From the NCBI GenBank assembly GCA_004802705.1, contig SGPL01000026.1, forward strand, positions 1 to 64,000: a stretch of DNA of 64,000 nucleotides, read 5' to 3'. Below the pieces are notes generated by a model. The model saw nothing but the letters and a program-made list of their open reading frames with translations, was not told the DNA's origin and did not search any database. Both the position numbers and the translations under genes were made by a program. How positions within the stretch are numbered: position 1 is the first letter of the stretch; every line of letters begins with the position of its first letter. Positions 1 through 12,800 of the stretch are shown here, piece after piece. This stretch comes from Bondarzewia mesenterica (taxonomy: Eukaryota > Basidiomycota > Agaricomycetes > Russulales > Bondarzewiaceae).

Positions 1-235
1 TTGCTTTGCCTCCCGCTCCACCTTCTCCTTTCGTTTGGCCTCCCGCTTCGCCTCACGCTCAGCTTGCTGCCTCTCTTTCTCCTCCTTCTCCGCCTTTTGC
101 TTCGCCTCCCGCTCCTCCTTCTCCTTCCGTTGGACCTCCTGCTTCGCCTCACGCTCAACTTGCAGCCTTTCCTTCTCCTCCTTGGCTTTGGCGGCAGCCT
201 CTTCCCTCTCCCTTGCCGCGACCTTCTCCTTCGCC
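1..235 (-). repeat. Imperfect 96-bp (32-residue) tandem repeat inside the coiled-coil tail
   Basis: The block starting near base 46 recurs 96 bases later near base 142, and the block at about base 5 recurs at about base 101. On the coding strand the unit reads as a 32-residue Glu/Lys/Arg-rich coil, with the phrase EREAK recurring at a fixed spacing. The copies differ at several third-codon and some replacement positions. The array may continue beyond base 1. Confidence 0.75.
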
Positions 236-2147
236 TCCTTCTCGAGCCTCTCCGCCTCCAATCGTTCCTGCTCGGCCTTCTCCTTGGCCGCCTGCTCGAC
301 CCTCTCGCGTTCCAAGCGCTCTTGATCAGCGCGCGCCCTGGCCTGCTCCTCCGCGACGTGATCCCTCGTTGCGCTCGACTCCCCAGTCCTCCTTCCTCCT
401 CGACCCGCCGAGCCCCATCCACCAGGGATCGGACTCGATAACAGACCCGCCTCCTCCGCGCCCCTATTCTCGACGTCCTCAGTCATCTCTTCTCCTCCCC
501 CGAGCAAACTCGAAGCCCAGCCGAAAAGCCCTGAGCGCGGCGTTGAGACGCTGCCCTTTGTCTGGTGCCCTGCACCTCTCTGCGCGCTAGAACTCTGATG
601 GTTGCGAGCGTTGGCATTGGATAAGCGATGCTCGGGCGACTTCGAAATAGCACTCTCGGGCGGTCTGGGACTGAGCACGTCAATTTTTTTGGAATTTTCG
701 GTCACAATTATTAACTCCTCCTTCTTCGAATCGTCCGTGCCATGTGACATATCTGANGCTGACGAAAGACCTGCCCGCGACGTGTCAGCGCCCGCACCCT
801 TCGCGACACCCTTCTTCTCGCCCTCGTCCGACTCCTTCGCCGCCTTTGCCAAATCCCTTACCGTCTTACTCGTGTCAATCACTGGCCGTGCGGGTTGCGA
901 CTCTTCCTGCGAAATCGAAACCGCCTCCTGCTTCATCGGCGCCTGCGCCTGCACACTCACACGTCCCTCCACCTGGCCAACCATTCCCCGCCCGACCTCG
1001 TACGACAATGGCACGGGCGGCGGAGGCGGTTGAAGCGGCTTACTTCCCACCACGCTTGCCATTGGCTCCGCCATTGGAGCCGTTGGCATTCCCATTCCCA
1101 TTACCAGAGACGTTGGTGTTGATTGGAGGGGTGTTCGCTAGAAGTTGACGAGATAGAACAGAACAAGAATCAGTCAGCAAAAGTTGAAAAGCAGAATCAA
1201 GTACTCATCACCGATCCACCTGCTGGTGACCGAAAGGAACTTTGGTTTGGGGCACCCACCCCGGCCAACCTGGCACCCGCGCCATTCGCTGTCCCATTGC
1301 CATTTTGAGGGGGGTTGGTGAGCTTCAGGGGGGGACTTGGAGCAGCGGCGAGCGCGAAAATGTCTTTGATGATAGAGTCAAGGTCTTGGTCACCGGCATT
1401 GACAGGCGTTGGGCTGCGCAGCCCACTCGGCGTTTTCGGTCCACGAGCGATTTCGCGTGCTTTCGCGAGCTGCAAAGCGGTCTCAATGCCTAGCTCCTTG
1501 CCTTCGTCCAACGAGATCGGCTCGTCGCGGGTTGTTAACGCCGTATATGAAGCAATGAGGAGGGTACGATCGATCTCATAGTTATGGTAGATGACGATTT
1601 TCGTGATCGGAGGAATCGTCAATAGCTCGAGCTCGCGCACGGCGAGGGCCTTCACTTCCGGAAATTGCCACGTGTGGGCGAGCTTGAGAATGGATGTCCA
1701 TTCTGCCACGTCCGCGCCGTAAATTGAATATTTACTACGCGCGTTTTGTCAGCTTTTCTAAATGTCATCGCGGGGCATCAAGAAAAGATCTACGTACGGG
1801 TTGTAGAAAACCCACAAAAATCGAGCAAAGTCGACACTCAGGGCATCGTCCAATACAAAAGGATTACTGTCGGTTGCTCCCTTGGCATACTCGCCAGGAG
1901 GCGTCGGATGGGGCAAATTTTCCCGGAAATAAGCTGACTCGCGAGTGAAAAAATATCGATGTACACGAAATAAGTATGTTTCGACCTGAGTTCGAATGGG
2001 TTAGCGTTGCAACATAATGTGATGACCAGGACTTACGCGGAATATTACATCCCCTCCTGGGATATAGTATGTGTCGTGGCGAAGTGCCCTCTCGGTAGGC
2101 GTAAGTGTTGCAGATGATACAGACGACGTTGCAGACGATCCAGACAT
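1..2147 (-). CDS. BTB/POZ-domain protein with long charged coiled-coil tail (3' end outside window)
   Basis: The gene runs off the left edge, so the C-terminus is missing. Exons are 2147-2037, 1985-1798, 1734-1212 and 1137-1; introns 2036-1986, 1797-1735 and 1211-1138 have GT-AG ends and keep frame. The first 240 or so residues match the BTB proteins expanded in agaricomycetes: GGDVIFRVETYLFRVHRYFF, then RESAYFRENL, KYSIYGADVAEW and LKLAHTWQF. A Pro/Ser/Gly-rich linker follows. The tail is almost pure Glu/Lys/Arg/Ala/Gln coiled coil (for example EAKREAKRKEKVEREAKQ) with an internal 32-residue repeat. Known BTB domains mediate dimerisation or adaptor contacts; the partner here cannot be told. 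The ATG at 2147 gives a short Ser/Thr-rich leader before the domain. Family assignment is firm; fusion to the coiled coil relies on the last intron. Confidence 0.8.
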
Positions 2148-5100
2148 TGTGGATGTTGTTGTACGAGGAAGAATACAGAGAGGGGGCTTGGAGGGAAGTT
2201 TGCCAGAGGTGAGGAGAAGATATAGGAGGCGGGAAGGATGGAAAAGGAAAGGATTGGGCGATGGGAGATGGCGATAGAAGGGAGTTGAAGTTTGGTTGAA
2301 GTAGGGGTTCAATCAAAGAAATCCAGAACAACACGTTGTCTGCAACGAGGCTTCGCTTATGAGAACAATGCCGACCTTTCTGTTGGATCCAAACTGTACA
2401 TAACAGGGTTGTGAGTACAATTATCACTGACGATGGATCACGTCTGGATACAACAGCCATGGAGGATTCGGCATTGATATTGAAGGTTGAAGACGTACAT
2501 GCGCTGGCAGAGCTCGCCTCGAGGACTACATGTAAGCCTTTCTTTCCGCCAGAAACCGCCACGTCAGGTTCTATCAAGCACAAGGCCAATGTCTGGCTTC
2601 TCTCTGTCCTTGGATCGACTTCATCCGGAGCGCATACTGATGGAGGGAGGCCATGGGGACAACTCGAGGCAGCAGCGTGTCGCGGCGGCGGTGTCGGGGT
2701 TCCGCACGTGCACGTCCGCCTTTGGTATCTGTAGTGTTCACTCCCCAAATCCTGCAGGAGATGCACCGTTCCTAACCCAGCGACGCGAACGGAGGAGTAA
2801 CGTATAGATTGTTCAACCAAGGTGCGTAGTCGGCGGAAAGTTGTTTTGACTCGGACCTTCTGGTCGAGTTGTCTTTCGGTAATTCACGAGCAGTCGCAAC
2901 CCTAGGCCGCTGAAGTGATCGCGCTTCACCGTCGCATCGATTTCCAGACACATTCAAATGCGCTTCGAGTTCCTACTATCATGTACGTATTGCCCATCCG
3001 CAGCACTACTTGCTGCCCTTCGTGATTCTCCAGTCTCCGCTCTCATCAGAGGGTTGCCTCATCTGGCCAACACGCTCCTGCTCCGCGGTTTCCAGCAAAA
3101 AACTGCGCTCGAAATCGATGTCGGTCGAGCTCCGCTTCGCGCACGCGGCGCCGATGGGGTCATTGAATCGCTGGGATACCGCTGTCTCACAGGAGCATAG
3201 GGATATCCGAAATGCTGATGGATCAGATCGCCGCGGTCCAGGTGGCGAACATGAGGAGGGTGGTATTGCTGCGCTTTGTTCACCTGACAATGAAGCACTC
3301 AAGCCTTCTTCGTCTTTGGCCCCGTTCCAGCGCGTCCAATACAGCTGAACATCGGCTGGAAAATACGGGAGAGATCAGACGTGGATTAATCCTATGGAAT
3401 TTCGGAAACAATTTGCTGCCTGCAATGCCCTCGACGTGCCGCAGTATCCCGGGCGTAGACGGTGATAGGCTGAATCCTCGATTCTCACAGGAGCAGAACC
3501 TCGTCCACCTGGGTTGTTCCTCCAACATTGCCGAAGCCGAATGTGTTTATGAGAGGTCCTGACTTGTTCTGACTTCTCTTGACTGCTCGGGAACCGCGTC
3601 GGCTACGCTGATGAAGTTTATGAGCTATTCTGCCTGATCCGTCATGCCTCTGTGTCTGATACATGACCACAGCCCCGAGCTCGCCTCATCGTGATTCGTG
3701 CTACGTTGAGGCGATCGAAATTCCGACATACGCCGCTATCCGCCGTCGTCCCTTGGTCGTCTTCATCGAACTTGGAACATCTTCGCCTCCGCATCCACCC
3801 TTCGAAAGTGCTTTCTCGCATGTGCAAACTGTAGTAATCAACATTTCTGAAAGTCGCAGATCGTCGGCAGCGTATACTGTTTTATTCTGGGCACGCGACT
3901 TGTTCCGGGAGGAAGGGTTGACGTTTTTTGTTGTTGCAGAACTTGATAGGGGTGTGTAATTTTGAGGAAGATTGGTTGTATGCGTTTTGGATCAATTCCA
4001 AGCACTATCATCCAGTGGTAGATTCATGGTGAGCTGCTCTGCCAGATAGAGCGAAGTATTGAACTACTTACATATTGCCATATTGATGTTTTTCGGGAGC
4101 ATTCAAGGGACACATCCAAGTTGCATATCGGCTTCAAACAAGGCAAATGCATATGCACTTCCAAAAAAAATCCAGCAAGAACTGCGATCTACTCCCGAGC
4201 CTGCCGTAGCCATTCCTCCCCGGCTCTCTTGGCTCTCCCAATTGTTCGGACTCTCATCCGGTGAGTACGCGTCAGTCGCTCTAGATCTTGCAGGCCTGCA
4301 GCTTTACCATAGAGTCATCGAAGACGTATCGTCAGGATACGACAACAAGGACACCCTCCCGCTCGCACCTCGTCGTCCACGCCTGACCATGCCTGAGCGG
4401 ATCCCTTGACCTTTTGACCCATCCCAAACTAAAGCGAGCATGACAGCTTCGCTCGAGCATGCTCCATGTCCCAGTTCAGCAGCAGCGTCGCCGACCATCC
4501 GTCAAGCTCCAGCTTCCTTCCTTCCTAACAAAGCTTCGAGCCCGCGAACACCCGGGATCCCGCCTCGTGCATTGGAAGCATAGCATAATGATGCATCAGT
4601 TGACATCCCTTCCATCGTCATCGCAGCCAGACCTGGACACTCAAGCTCAAGGCCGAACCAAAAAAAAAAAATTCCCACGGTCCGTCCAGTGTCCAGTGTC
4701 CACTCTCGATCGCACTTGAAGCTTGAAGTGCACGCACGCACGAAATCGCACACTATGCATTCACGAAACGCTGACCACACTCACAGACGCCCCGTCCCAA
4801 AAACAAAAAAAAACGCCAGAGTGGTACATACCCTTCGTTGCTATGCAGGCCTCAAAGGGACTCGTACATACCACAAGTAAGTATACTATATACGACGAGT
4901 CGACCAACGTCGCTGATCACCATCATACGGCATGATGCATGATGTATGACCGTTTGAACAGTGGCACGACATCGCGCGCCCGGCGCCGGCGCCTCTCTTC
5001 GCTGAAAAGAAAAAGAGGGCAGGTCGGTCGGTCGTGCTTTTGAGGAACGAACTTGAACTTCAATTCAAAGTTAGGTACGAGCAGTCGTCGAGGAACGAGC

Positions 5101-6307
5101 GCGCGTCGACGCGTCCGGAGACGTTCATAAGTACTTAGCTGGGAACGATCGGACGCGTGGACGGCGCCCCTCGAGGTTTCGTCTTCACGCGCACTCGAGT
5201 TTGAAGAGGGTCATGCGCCGAATCGGCTCGAGGCTTTCGAATTCCCCACTGCATGCGTCTACGTAAGTATGCACCTTTGCATCTTTATTCGATTTACAGG
5301 ACTTGCCAGGATCAGCGAGAGAATCACCAATGCCTCAATATACATTCATGCTGACGTCAAATCCGTTCACAGTGCATCCTGCATCCTGCATCACCAACAA
5401 CAAGATATAAAACGACGCGGCACGTCACAGGGACAGGGGCGCAAAGAATACAAGTATACTACATATACGTGTCGGGTCAACCCGTTGGACCGAGATCGCG
5501 ATGCAGATGGCCCACGATGCATGATGCAGAAAGATGCGGTCGTGAGCGCGGCCTGCGAGAGGAGGTACATAATATTGATAGGAAAGCGATATCGAATCGT
5601 ACTGTTACACATTATTTATTTGTTTGGTTAAGAAAAAGAAGCACGAGCCGGTCAAGGCGTTTTTCGTCAGCCAGACGGGTACGGCAGGTACAGGTATGGA
5701 TATGCGGACAGCCAAAAGAAAATTGCGGGACGAGGTGGAAGTGCGTGCGCACCGGCGCACGAGGACGTCGCAGATGAGAGTGTTGGGCAGAAAATGAAGT
5801 CAGGAAACAGACGGACGAACGGAGCGACGATAGCGACGACGACGAAGAAAAAAAAGATGGGAGCAGGATGAGGACGGGGACGGGGAAGGTGCGAGGGGGT
5901 GCGACATGCCTGTGTAGAGTCTCGAGTATTAGTATTGAATACAACAGTGGGAGGGTCGCGCGCGGCGCGGCGTGTGGAAGAGGGAGTTCGTGCGGATCGT
6001 CTCGTGGTCGTTACGGGTGGGGAGAATGATGACGTGAGATGGGATGCCAGGGGGACGGATGGTAATGTAATAGACAAAGAGAAGAAGGGTGAGCGATGGA
6101 GAAAAGGGGCGCAGCACGGACAGGACGGTCGGGAACGCGTGAGGGTGAGAAGACGAGACGAGACGATGGGCGGGGCAGTGTATGGAGGGACCGAGCAGCG
6201 CAGGCGCGATGGCCCGCATCGCACCTGCACGAGACCGATGCTGGATGTATTTGACGAGTCGAATGATCGATGAAGGGAACAGCAAAAGCTCTCCCGACCT
6301 CAAAGCC
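2148..6307. other. 4.2-kb stretch with no recognisable gene
   Basis: This lies between the 5' end of the BTB gene and the 3' end of the gene at 6308-7837. Open frames exist on both strands but are short, overlap each other, and show no family signature or consistent splice logic. Local features include an A run near 4660-4670, a GC-rich 12-base palindrome GGCGCCGGCGCC at 4982-4993, and a pyrimidine-rich minus strand at 5600-6250. The last could be untranslated transcript of the neighbouring gene. A non-coding RNA or a fast-evolving gene cannot be excluded. Confidence 0.5.
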
Positions 6308-7837
6308 TCACGCGTCGCGCTTGGCGACTCTGAACCTCGCTCCGACGCCCACGCACTTGCTAGCGATGCGCCTCCAGCCCGCACTGAGCCCGACACCACC
6401 CACATCCACCCTCCCCTCACTCATACTCCTCCCGTGAGCCCCACCACCCCCACCGGCGCTGCGCGCGGGAGGGACGGGGAAGAAATGGATCGAGTCCTCG
6501 GCGCGCGGCGGGCTATACGTCGTCGTCGTCGACGCGAGGGTGAGGAACCGCATGCTCTTCGCGCGCGCAGGCGCCGAGTGCGGGATGGGCGGAAGGACGG
6601 GAGAGGGGAAAAACGAGTCCGCGAGGAACAGCGGCATCTCGTCGATCGTCAGCGCCTCTCCCTCGTCGTCCCGCTCGTCTTCAGACGTGCGAACCGGAGT
6701 GACGGCCCGAGTCTCCTCCCCCTCCTCTTCCTCCGAGACGCGTCCTATCGCGCCCCATTCCCCGACGGTCTTGGACCACTGCCGACACGCGTACATCCGC
6801 GTCCGCCTCCGTTCGCGCGCCTCCCGCGCACGGCACACCGTGCCCGGCAGATCCGTCTCCGTCTCCACTGCCTCTCCATCCCCGTCCTCCCGGACGGCAG
6901 AGGCCCAGCACATGTCGGCGAACGCATCTCGGGGGGCTCGACACGAGCTGCTCGTCGAGCGAAAACGCGGCGAGGATGTCTTCCGTCAGCGGGGCCACGA
7001 CGTCGGTCTCTGCGGCGGGGTCTGAACCAGGTCGGCTCGACGGACGTGGGGTGGACGTCGACGAAGACGAGGATGAGGATGAACAGAATGAGACGGCAGG
7101 GACGAGGGCGGGGGTGTCGCGGGCGTCGTCGTCGTCATGGACGCCGAGCGTCGAATCAGAGTCGGACGACCAGATAGACGCCAAGTCAAACGATTGCAGG
7201 GAAGCCGTGTGGATGCCTGTAAAGACAGATCATGAGTCTCGCGTTCTTTTCACGATACATTCACGAGCGGGATTCTCTGCGACGCACTCGAATCGTCCGC
7301 AGAAGTGGCCGGCGAGGCCGACAGGACATCTCGGACAGTCCGGCCGATGCTGGTCGGATCCACCGCGTCTGCTTCTGCTGCGGGACTCTCCAGGCCAGGC
7401 GTCTGGCTCCGGGGGCCTCTGGGCTTGGGCACCTTCCTGCTGCGCGCCTTGGCTCGTCGGCTCTTGCGCTGCCCTCCGTCCAAACCAAACCAAATCACAG
7501 CGTGGTGTCGACGGCACACGACCCGCGCGAGGAAACGAGACAAGACGACAATGCGCGCGCACGGTCCATCAGCGTTCGACATCAGAAAACGAAACAATCG
7601 ATCAGCTCGGCGAACACGGCATTCGATCACCCCAACCAAGGGGAAGGGAAAGTGGCCACTCACGCGCTGTTCTTTGGTCGTCGTCGTCGTCATCGTGCAA
7701 GTCTGCTCCTTGGCGCCGACCGCCGTCTTCGTCCACGCACCCCCCAACGTCGTGTAGCCATAGCCATGGTCCTTCAGGTTGTTGACCTCCCGCAGGGGAT
7801 TCGGTCCAAACGTCATGTCGAACGGGAACGCGTTCAT
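6308..7837 (-). CDS. Hypothetical Ser-rich/acidic protein, reading frame broken once near 6931
   Basis: I do not recognise this protein. Four segments join into one reading frame: 7837-7664, 7468-7288 and 7216 to about 6937, then on to the stop at 6308 in another frame. The introns 7663-7469 (long for this window) and 7287-7217 have GT-AG ends and fit in phase. The N-terminus (MNAFPFDMTFGPNPLREV) is conserved-looking, followed by a basic patch, a Ser run, and then an acidic, Asp-rich part. At the six-G run 6931-6936 the frame must shift by one base to continue from DEQLVSSP into DAFADMCWASAV. An in-frame ATG at 7933 could add 32 residues, but a TATA-like AT-rich block lies just upstream of it, so I chose 7837. 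Coding status is supported by the length of the joined frame and low stop density, not by homology. Confidence 0.5.
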
Positions 7838-9002
7838 CCTGCGCAGGCACGGGTGGTGGACTGATGGTAATGCGCCCGATGGGAGAAAGAGCGAGGAAGG
7901 GGGAGCACAGGCTGGGGTCGGGTGGGATGCCACGGGCTGATTATTATTTAAAGAGAGAGGGGAAGAGAGGTATGACAGTACTTGGCGTTCCGGGCAATGC
8001 GTTCCGACGAGCGAGTCCGGGCTGCGTCGTGGGTGTGGACTCCGATATCTATCTATATATACCGCTAAACGGATTCGAGGCTCGATGCTTCACTGACACT
8101 GACAGGTCTCGCTGGCACTGAAAGGGGGGAGGGAGCGTATGCCATTGAGCGCAGCGTGGGGGTCACTTTATAGGTATCTCGCGAGGGAATCGCGGGCGTA
8201 TCAAGTAATCCTGGAATGTGTGAGGGTTATCTTTGGGTGCGGCGCCATAGGCGCTCGCCTTTTTGTGTTTCGCATTTGCGGGGTGACAATTATAATTATT
8301 GTTCTCTCTCGCCCCGCCCTGATCATGAATCGCGGTCTTGGAGCCGTGGTAATTATTTATGGCTGTCACGGGCGGTGTTCATCATAATTAACCGTTCGGC
8401 ACGCGCTCGGCGTATCGCGCGCGCGACTTTTGTATCCCCGTCATCTGCTGAGGATTCGACGTGAACAACAAGAAAAGAACGTCCGCACTTCGAGTCTCGC
8501 TATATATACAACTCGGGCGTTCAGAGCTTCCCAGACATGAAAAGGCAGCTGACAATGGAGATGAGGATTCGCATTCGCATTCGAAGAAGCCCTGCTTGAC
8601 ACGAGAGACGGGAACGAGAAGGGGTGCGAGACAAAGACGTGGGACGGGCGGAGGTAGGTGCGTAACTAGGCTGTAATTGGCAGGTGTATGTACTTAAACA
8701 AAATGCTATGTGCTGCGATGTCGGATAGAGTGTTCGAACGTGGAGATGGTGCGATCAAGTCCTGAGCCTTGGAATGAACGGTTCAACCGAATGAAATATG
8801 TGATAAATGATAGCGAGAGCGAGAGAGAAATGGGACGAAGAGCACGCGGACGCCGGGCGTGGCTGATCTAGGAAGAGCAACGAAACGAGCAAGACAAGAC
8901 GAAAGAAAGGAAGCAACGCATGAACCGGATAGACGATGCGAAGGACGAAAAGAGAACGTGACGGTGGGAGGCTAGCAACGGGGCGGCAACGACTCCATGC
9001 AG
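7838..9002. other. Intergenic region with AT-rich promoter-like blocks
   Basis: This is probably the upstream region of the minus-strand gene that begins at 7837. TATA-like stretches occur around 7945-7960, 8041-8059 and 8493-8503. No supported coding frame was found; short frames here are not conserved-looking. Confidence 0.4.
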
Positions 9003-9523
9003 TTAACTTTCAGTCGACGACGCCTGCGCCTGCGGAGGGGACCAAAACATCGCCCTGCTCCTCCTCTTGACCTTCTTACCAAAATCCTTCGCCTTACCCA
9101 CCCATCCCTCCTCCCCCGCAATCGTCATCGTCATCCTTCTCGTCGTCGGTCATCGTAAGGTCGGTCGCTTTTTCCTTTTGGTATTTCTCCTCTCTAGGAC
9201 TCCCGCTGATGGACGATTGCAGGACCATTGTCAAAGTATACCAATTTACGGAGACCCTCTCGAAACGGCTCCTCCTCCGAGCTGAGGATATCATCCTTGA
9301 AGTATGACAAACCCACGGTGTTTCGTCTCGTCACGTCGCGTCTAGGTCTGGTAGCGTATTTATTTCTCCCCATCTGGACGTATCGCTTTTCTTTTTTTTC
9401 ATATTGGGAATCATCTGTTTCATCTACCTCCTGTTGTACAGTACCGTCTTTCGCGACTGACCATTGCCAATGAAAATCGCACAATAGTCCGCCCCCCTCT
9501 ATCGACTCCTCAGCCGCTCGCAT
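9003..9523 (-). CDS. Tentative small charged protein, structure unresolved
   Basis: A frame from the ATG at 9523 gives a charged protein containing GLSYFKDDILSSEEEPFREG and LVYFDNGPAIVH before a stop near 9194. A second frame continues with EEKYQKEKATDLTMTDDEK and a run of Asp. A third ends with AGEEGWVGKAKDFGKKVKRR and stops at 9003. The pieces look like one acidic-then-basic protein broken by an unseen intron or by indels, for example in the G-rich stretch near 9110. I found no clean GT-AG solution and no family. Treat the boundaries as provisional. Confidence 0.25.
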
Positions 9524-9884
9524 CTACTCTCAGGTCCTTCCACGTTACCAGAAGCGCGTTTAGGGAATGAGAGACATATGTTTTGATAACTCCCAGCGCT
9601 CGATGGTTGCACCGTCAGCTTGCGTTGCGAAAGCCGCCGACGGTTTCACCTCAAGCTTCGATATGCATGTCGGATTCTAGCGGTAGCATACCTCTACATA
9701 CCGCCAAGACAAAAAAAAATGGGAAAGAAAAAGAACGACCCCGCTCCACGCTTGAAGATATTCGCGCAGCTGCAGGATGGTATAGACTTATATACAGCAT
9801 TGTACAGTACATTGACGACTCGGACACCGACAACCACAAACAGTCCAATTCCTCCAGATACAGACCCAATATATCGATTGTCCC
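9524..9884. other. Short intergenic gap
   Basis: This is the 3' flank of the nucleoporin gene and the upstream flank of the tentative gene at 9003-9523. Nothing else is seen apart from an A-rich run near 9712-9720. Confidence 0.4.
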
Positions 9885-12800
9885 TCACCAGTTGCGACGA
9901 AGCTCCCGCCGGATTTTCTCGTATCCCTCTCGAGTGGCCTTCCAAGCGCTGTCCTTGGACAGCTCGCGCAGATAGACATCTACGGCGGAGTCTATCCGGT
10001 CGACGGGGAAGAACTCGCCAGGCGAGCGCTTCGCTGCCTCCAACCAGTCCTGCAGGAGAATGCAGATAGCCGCAGAGATTGTTTGCACGGCTGCTTGCGT
10101 ATTGAATGGGGGGATCTGTGGGTTGACAGCACACACAGTCAGATCCAACGCTGCAAAAAGAAAGGGTTTTCAAAGGATGGCACATACTTGAGAGTCGTAC
10201 ATCTGGTGGAGCACGTCCCACACTTCGGCATATGGCACCCCGCTCTGGACAAAAATTCTTGGGACCCAGCCGGGTGGGACGACGGCCGTGTTGGTGAGCT
10301 GGAACTGCACGAGCAGCAGGGCTACGTGTCCTGAACAACGAAGCTTCAGGTAAGCAAAGCATGCAACTATGAGCGGTGCGGGGGAATACGCACGGAATGG
10401 GAATGCGCAGTCTGAGGGATAGAATCGCTGCCCGAGAGGGATAACTTTTGATTGGAGCCGATCCGCAGCTTCTGCAGGCGTGACGCCTTTTGTACCTTTC
10501 GAGCAAGCTGAAATGAGCAACGGCTCGTAAGAGACTATTGACTGCATGATGCTTACTTTCTTCGAATATGCGACTCCAGATATCAGCCACCAATTTCTCA
10601 TCCCGGTGCTGGGATACGTGAAGTATGAGGAGTTTGACCGTTGGCAAATCATAGGGTTCCGCATAGACTTGATATAACTGACAAGTAATTTCCGTCAGTG
10701 AGTAAAGGGAATGGATGGCCAAAAGAACTCCTTGGGTACGGACCTCAGTCACGTTGTACAATCCACGCTCCAACAAGTCAACCCTTTGCTTGAGGTCCTC
10801 GTCGTCCGAAGCTTTTGCGCGGGGCAGAAGGATGTTATAGATCTCCAACTGCACCTGCGCGACGTCCAGCTTCTCTTCGAGGTCCGTGAGGAATGCGATG
10901 GCAGACTCGTGTTTGCCACCGACGGAAACGGGATGGGACTTGGCATTTCCTACTGCAAGAGTAAGGTACTCAAGGCGTTGGGAGAGGGAAAGCGGGAATC
11001 TATAACGGGAGCTTTAGCACGCGTTCAGCAATCACGCAGAGGCGCACGATGACGTACTCGACAGACTCAGCCAAAACGTTGAGAACCTCTGCTGCTCGTA
11101 AGGGTTGACCGTCCTTTACATAGAACTGCCAAAGAAGTTGGTATTTCGCCTNNGTTGGAGGGTCGCGCTGAAGATATGCNTCGAGGTATGTCGGACGCAT
11201 CTGNAACATTCAATGAGCGGGCGTCAGACCACATTGAAGAAAGGAGGAGTGACTAAAACGACTGACCTCCAACAGCTCATCAGCCAATCTCCGGGCAATT
11301 AACCACTCGTACAGTCGAGAGTGGAACATTTCATCCGGACTCGCAAATGCCAGCTCATACGCATGCATCCGTACCCGCTCCGCCTCTTCACCCTCCTTTT
11401 CCGCCTTGGTCTCAAAGACTTCCAACGAATCCAACACCAGATCNTAACACCGTGCTCTCCGCTCCCAACACTCCTTNCGCGAATCACTTCCCGCCAGAAC
11501 GACGGCGCTGAAGGNGGGAGCAGAGGTTGATTCTGGTACCGATGATACGTTGGGGGTGCCCTGCCAGTATTCCTGCCCAAGATGATCCGGATCGGATACC
11601 TCCGCGCAATGCAGCGGTAGCTCTACAGCACCCTTGGCATAGTTGAGCTGCTGGTAGTCTCCGATGATTTCCCTAAGCTTCTCAAAGTCAAGGATTCGAG
11701 CACCCTTCATGAATAACCTGGAGATCATGGAAGTCGGACGAGAGGTGCAATGCTGCACGTCAGGACTACTCCAGGAAAGAANCTATCGACTGACACACCG
11801 TAAGGATTCGCTCAAATAATTCTGGCGCTCAGTAGTGTTACGACTCTCCACTGCCTTGCGGGTGTTTTCTTTCGCCTGCGTGNTTTTCACCACGAGAGGG
11901 AGGTGATATCAACACGCCTTCCGTATCTANAGNTGTTATCTTACTTNCCTTGTAAAGCATCACGTCGTCTGTGCTGCAGAANGAGCCNCATCGNGACTGC
12001 AAGACATCACTAATCGTATCGACCTGTGAGATTNAAAATTGGAACGCGATATAGGTGCATGAACTCGGAGGGGTGGAGAAGTTGAGGCACCTACCGCAAT
12101 TTGCTGTCCTATTTGTTGGTCNATCACTACATTGACTAGGGCGCGAGAGGCTGTCACTCCGTTTTGGCCAGTGATGAGTTCTTCGAATGTNAGCGAAGTG
12201 ATGATTTTTTGCGTTTCCACATCAGTTCTGCGCGAGCATGNTTAGNTGTTNAACTTCANNATGCTCNAANGCTNGTATGAAAGGGAGATCGGTGACATAC
12301 TGGGCGATCAGCTCCCCTAGCTTGTGGTCATTGAGCAACAAGAAGAACGAAGCCCCCTCGACTGTTCTGGCCAGAAGGGCTTGCAATTGAGCAACCGAGT
12401 TCTGCTCTGCCTGTGCTCCCAATAACGATCGGGAGATCAATGAACTGGCGTGCNAAAATATCAATGAGATGGGAGATTTACCTTCCAAGCTTCTTGATCG
12501 CTCGCAGGCGCAGAACGTGCCCCAGCATAGTCGCCAGTAGCAGAATGAAATAGCTGAGGATTNTTATCCAGGAAATCTTTCAATGCAAACAGGTTTTTCT
12601 GGACCATGTAGAGAACGTCTTCAGGAATGTTCGTCTCATGCAAACCAAGCGGGCTACAACATCCTAGCGTTAATAATATGAAGCATGCTCAAAGAACATG
12701 ACATGAATTTCGTACCCTTGCTTTGTCAATTTGCTCTTCCATATTGGACGAACTAGTCGTGCAAAGTATAAGGCAAGGCCTTCTCGCCGACCACTGAACA

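Noticed and set aside
1..590. Plus-strand open frames of Leu/Pro/Ser-rich composition
   Set aside because: They are the complement of the charged coiled-coil tail read on the minus strand. The repeat makes all six frames unusually open.
1864..2820. 318-codon minus frame overlapping the BTB first exons
   Set aside because: It reads through the first BTB intron and two exons in the wrong frame, and has no conserved segment.
4981..5035. GC palindrome and GGTC repeats as an origin or mobile-element end
   Set aside because: Only 12 bases of symmetry and three short repeats, with no matching partner or target duplication.
5612..6420. Pyrimidine-rich minus frames (two overlapping)
   Set aside because: Ser/Pro/Phe-rich low-complexity translation without family signature; likely untranslated sequence.
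6182..7177. 331-codon plus frame
   Set aside because: Arg/Pro-rich shadow of the minus-strand hypothetical gene, which has splice signals and an acidic, stop-poor translation.
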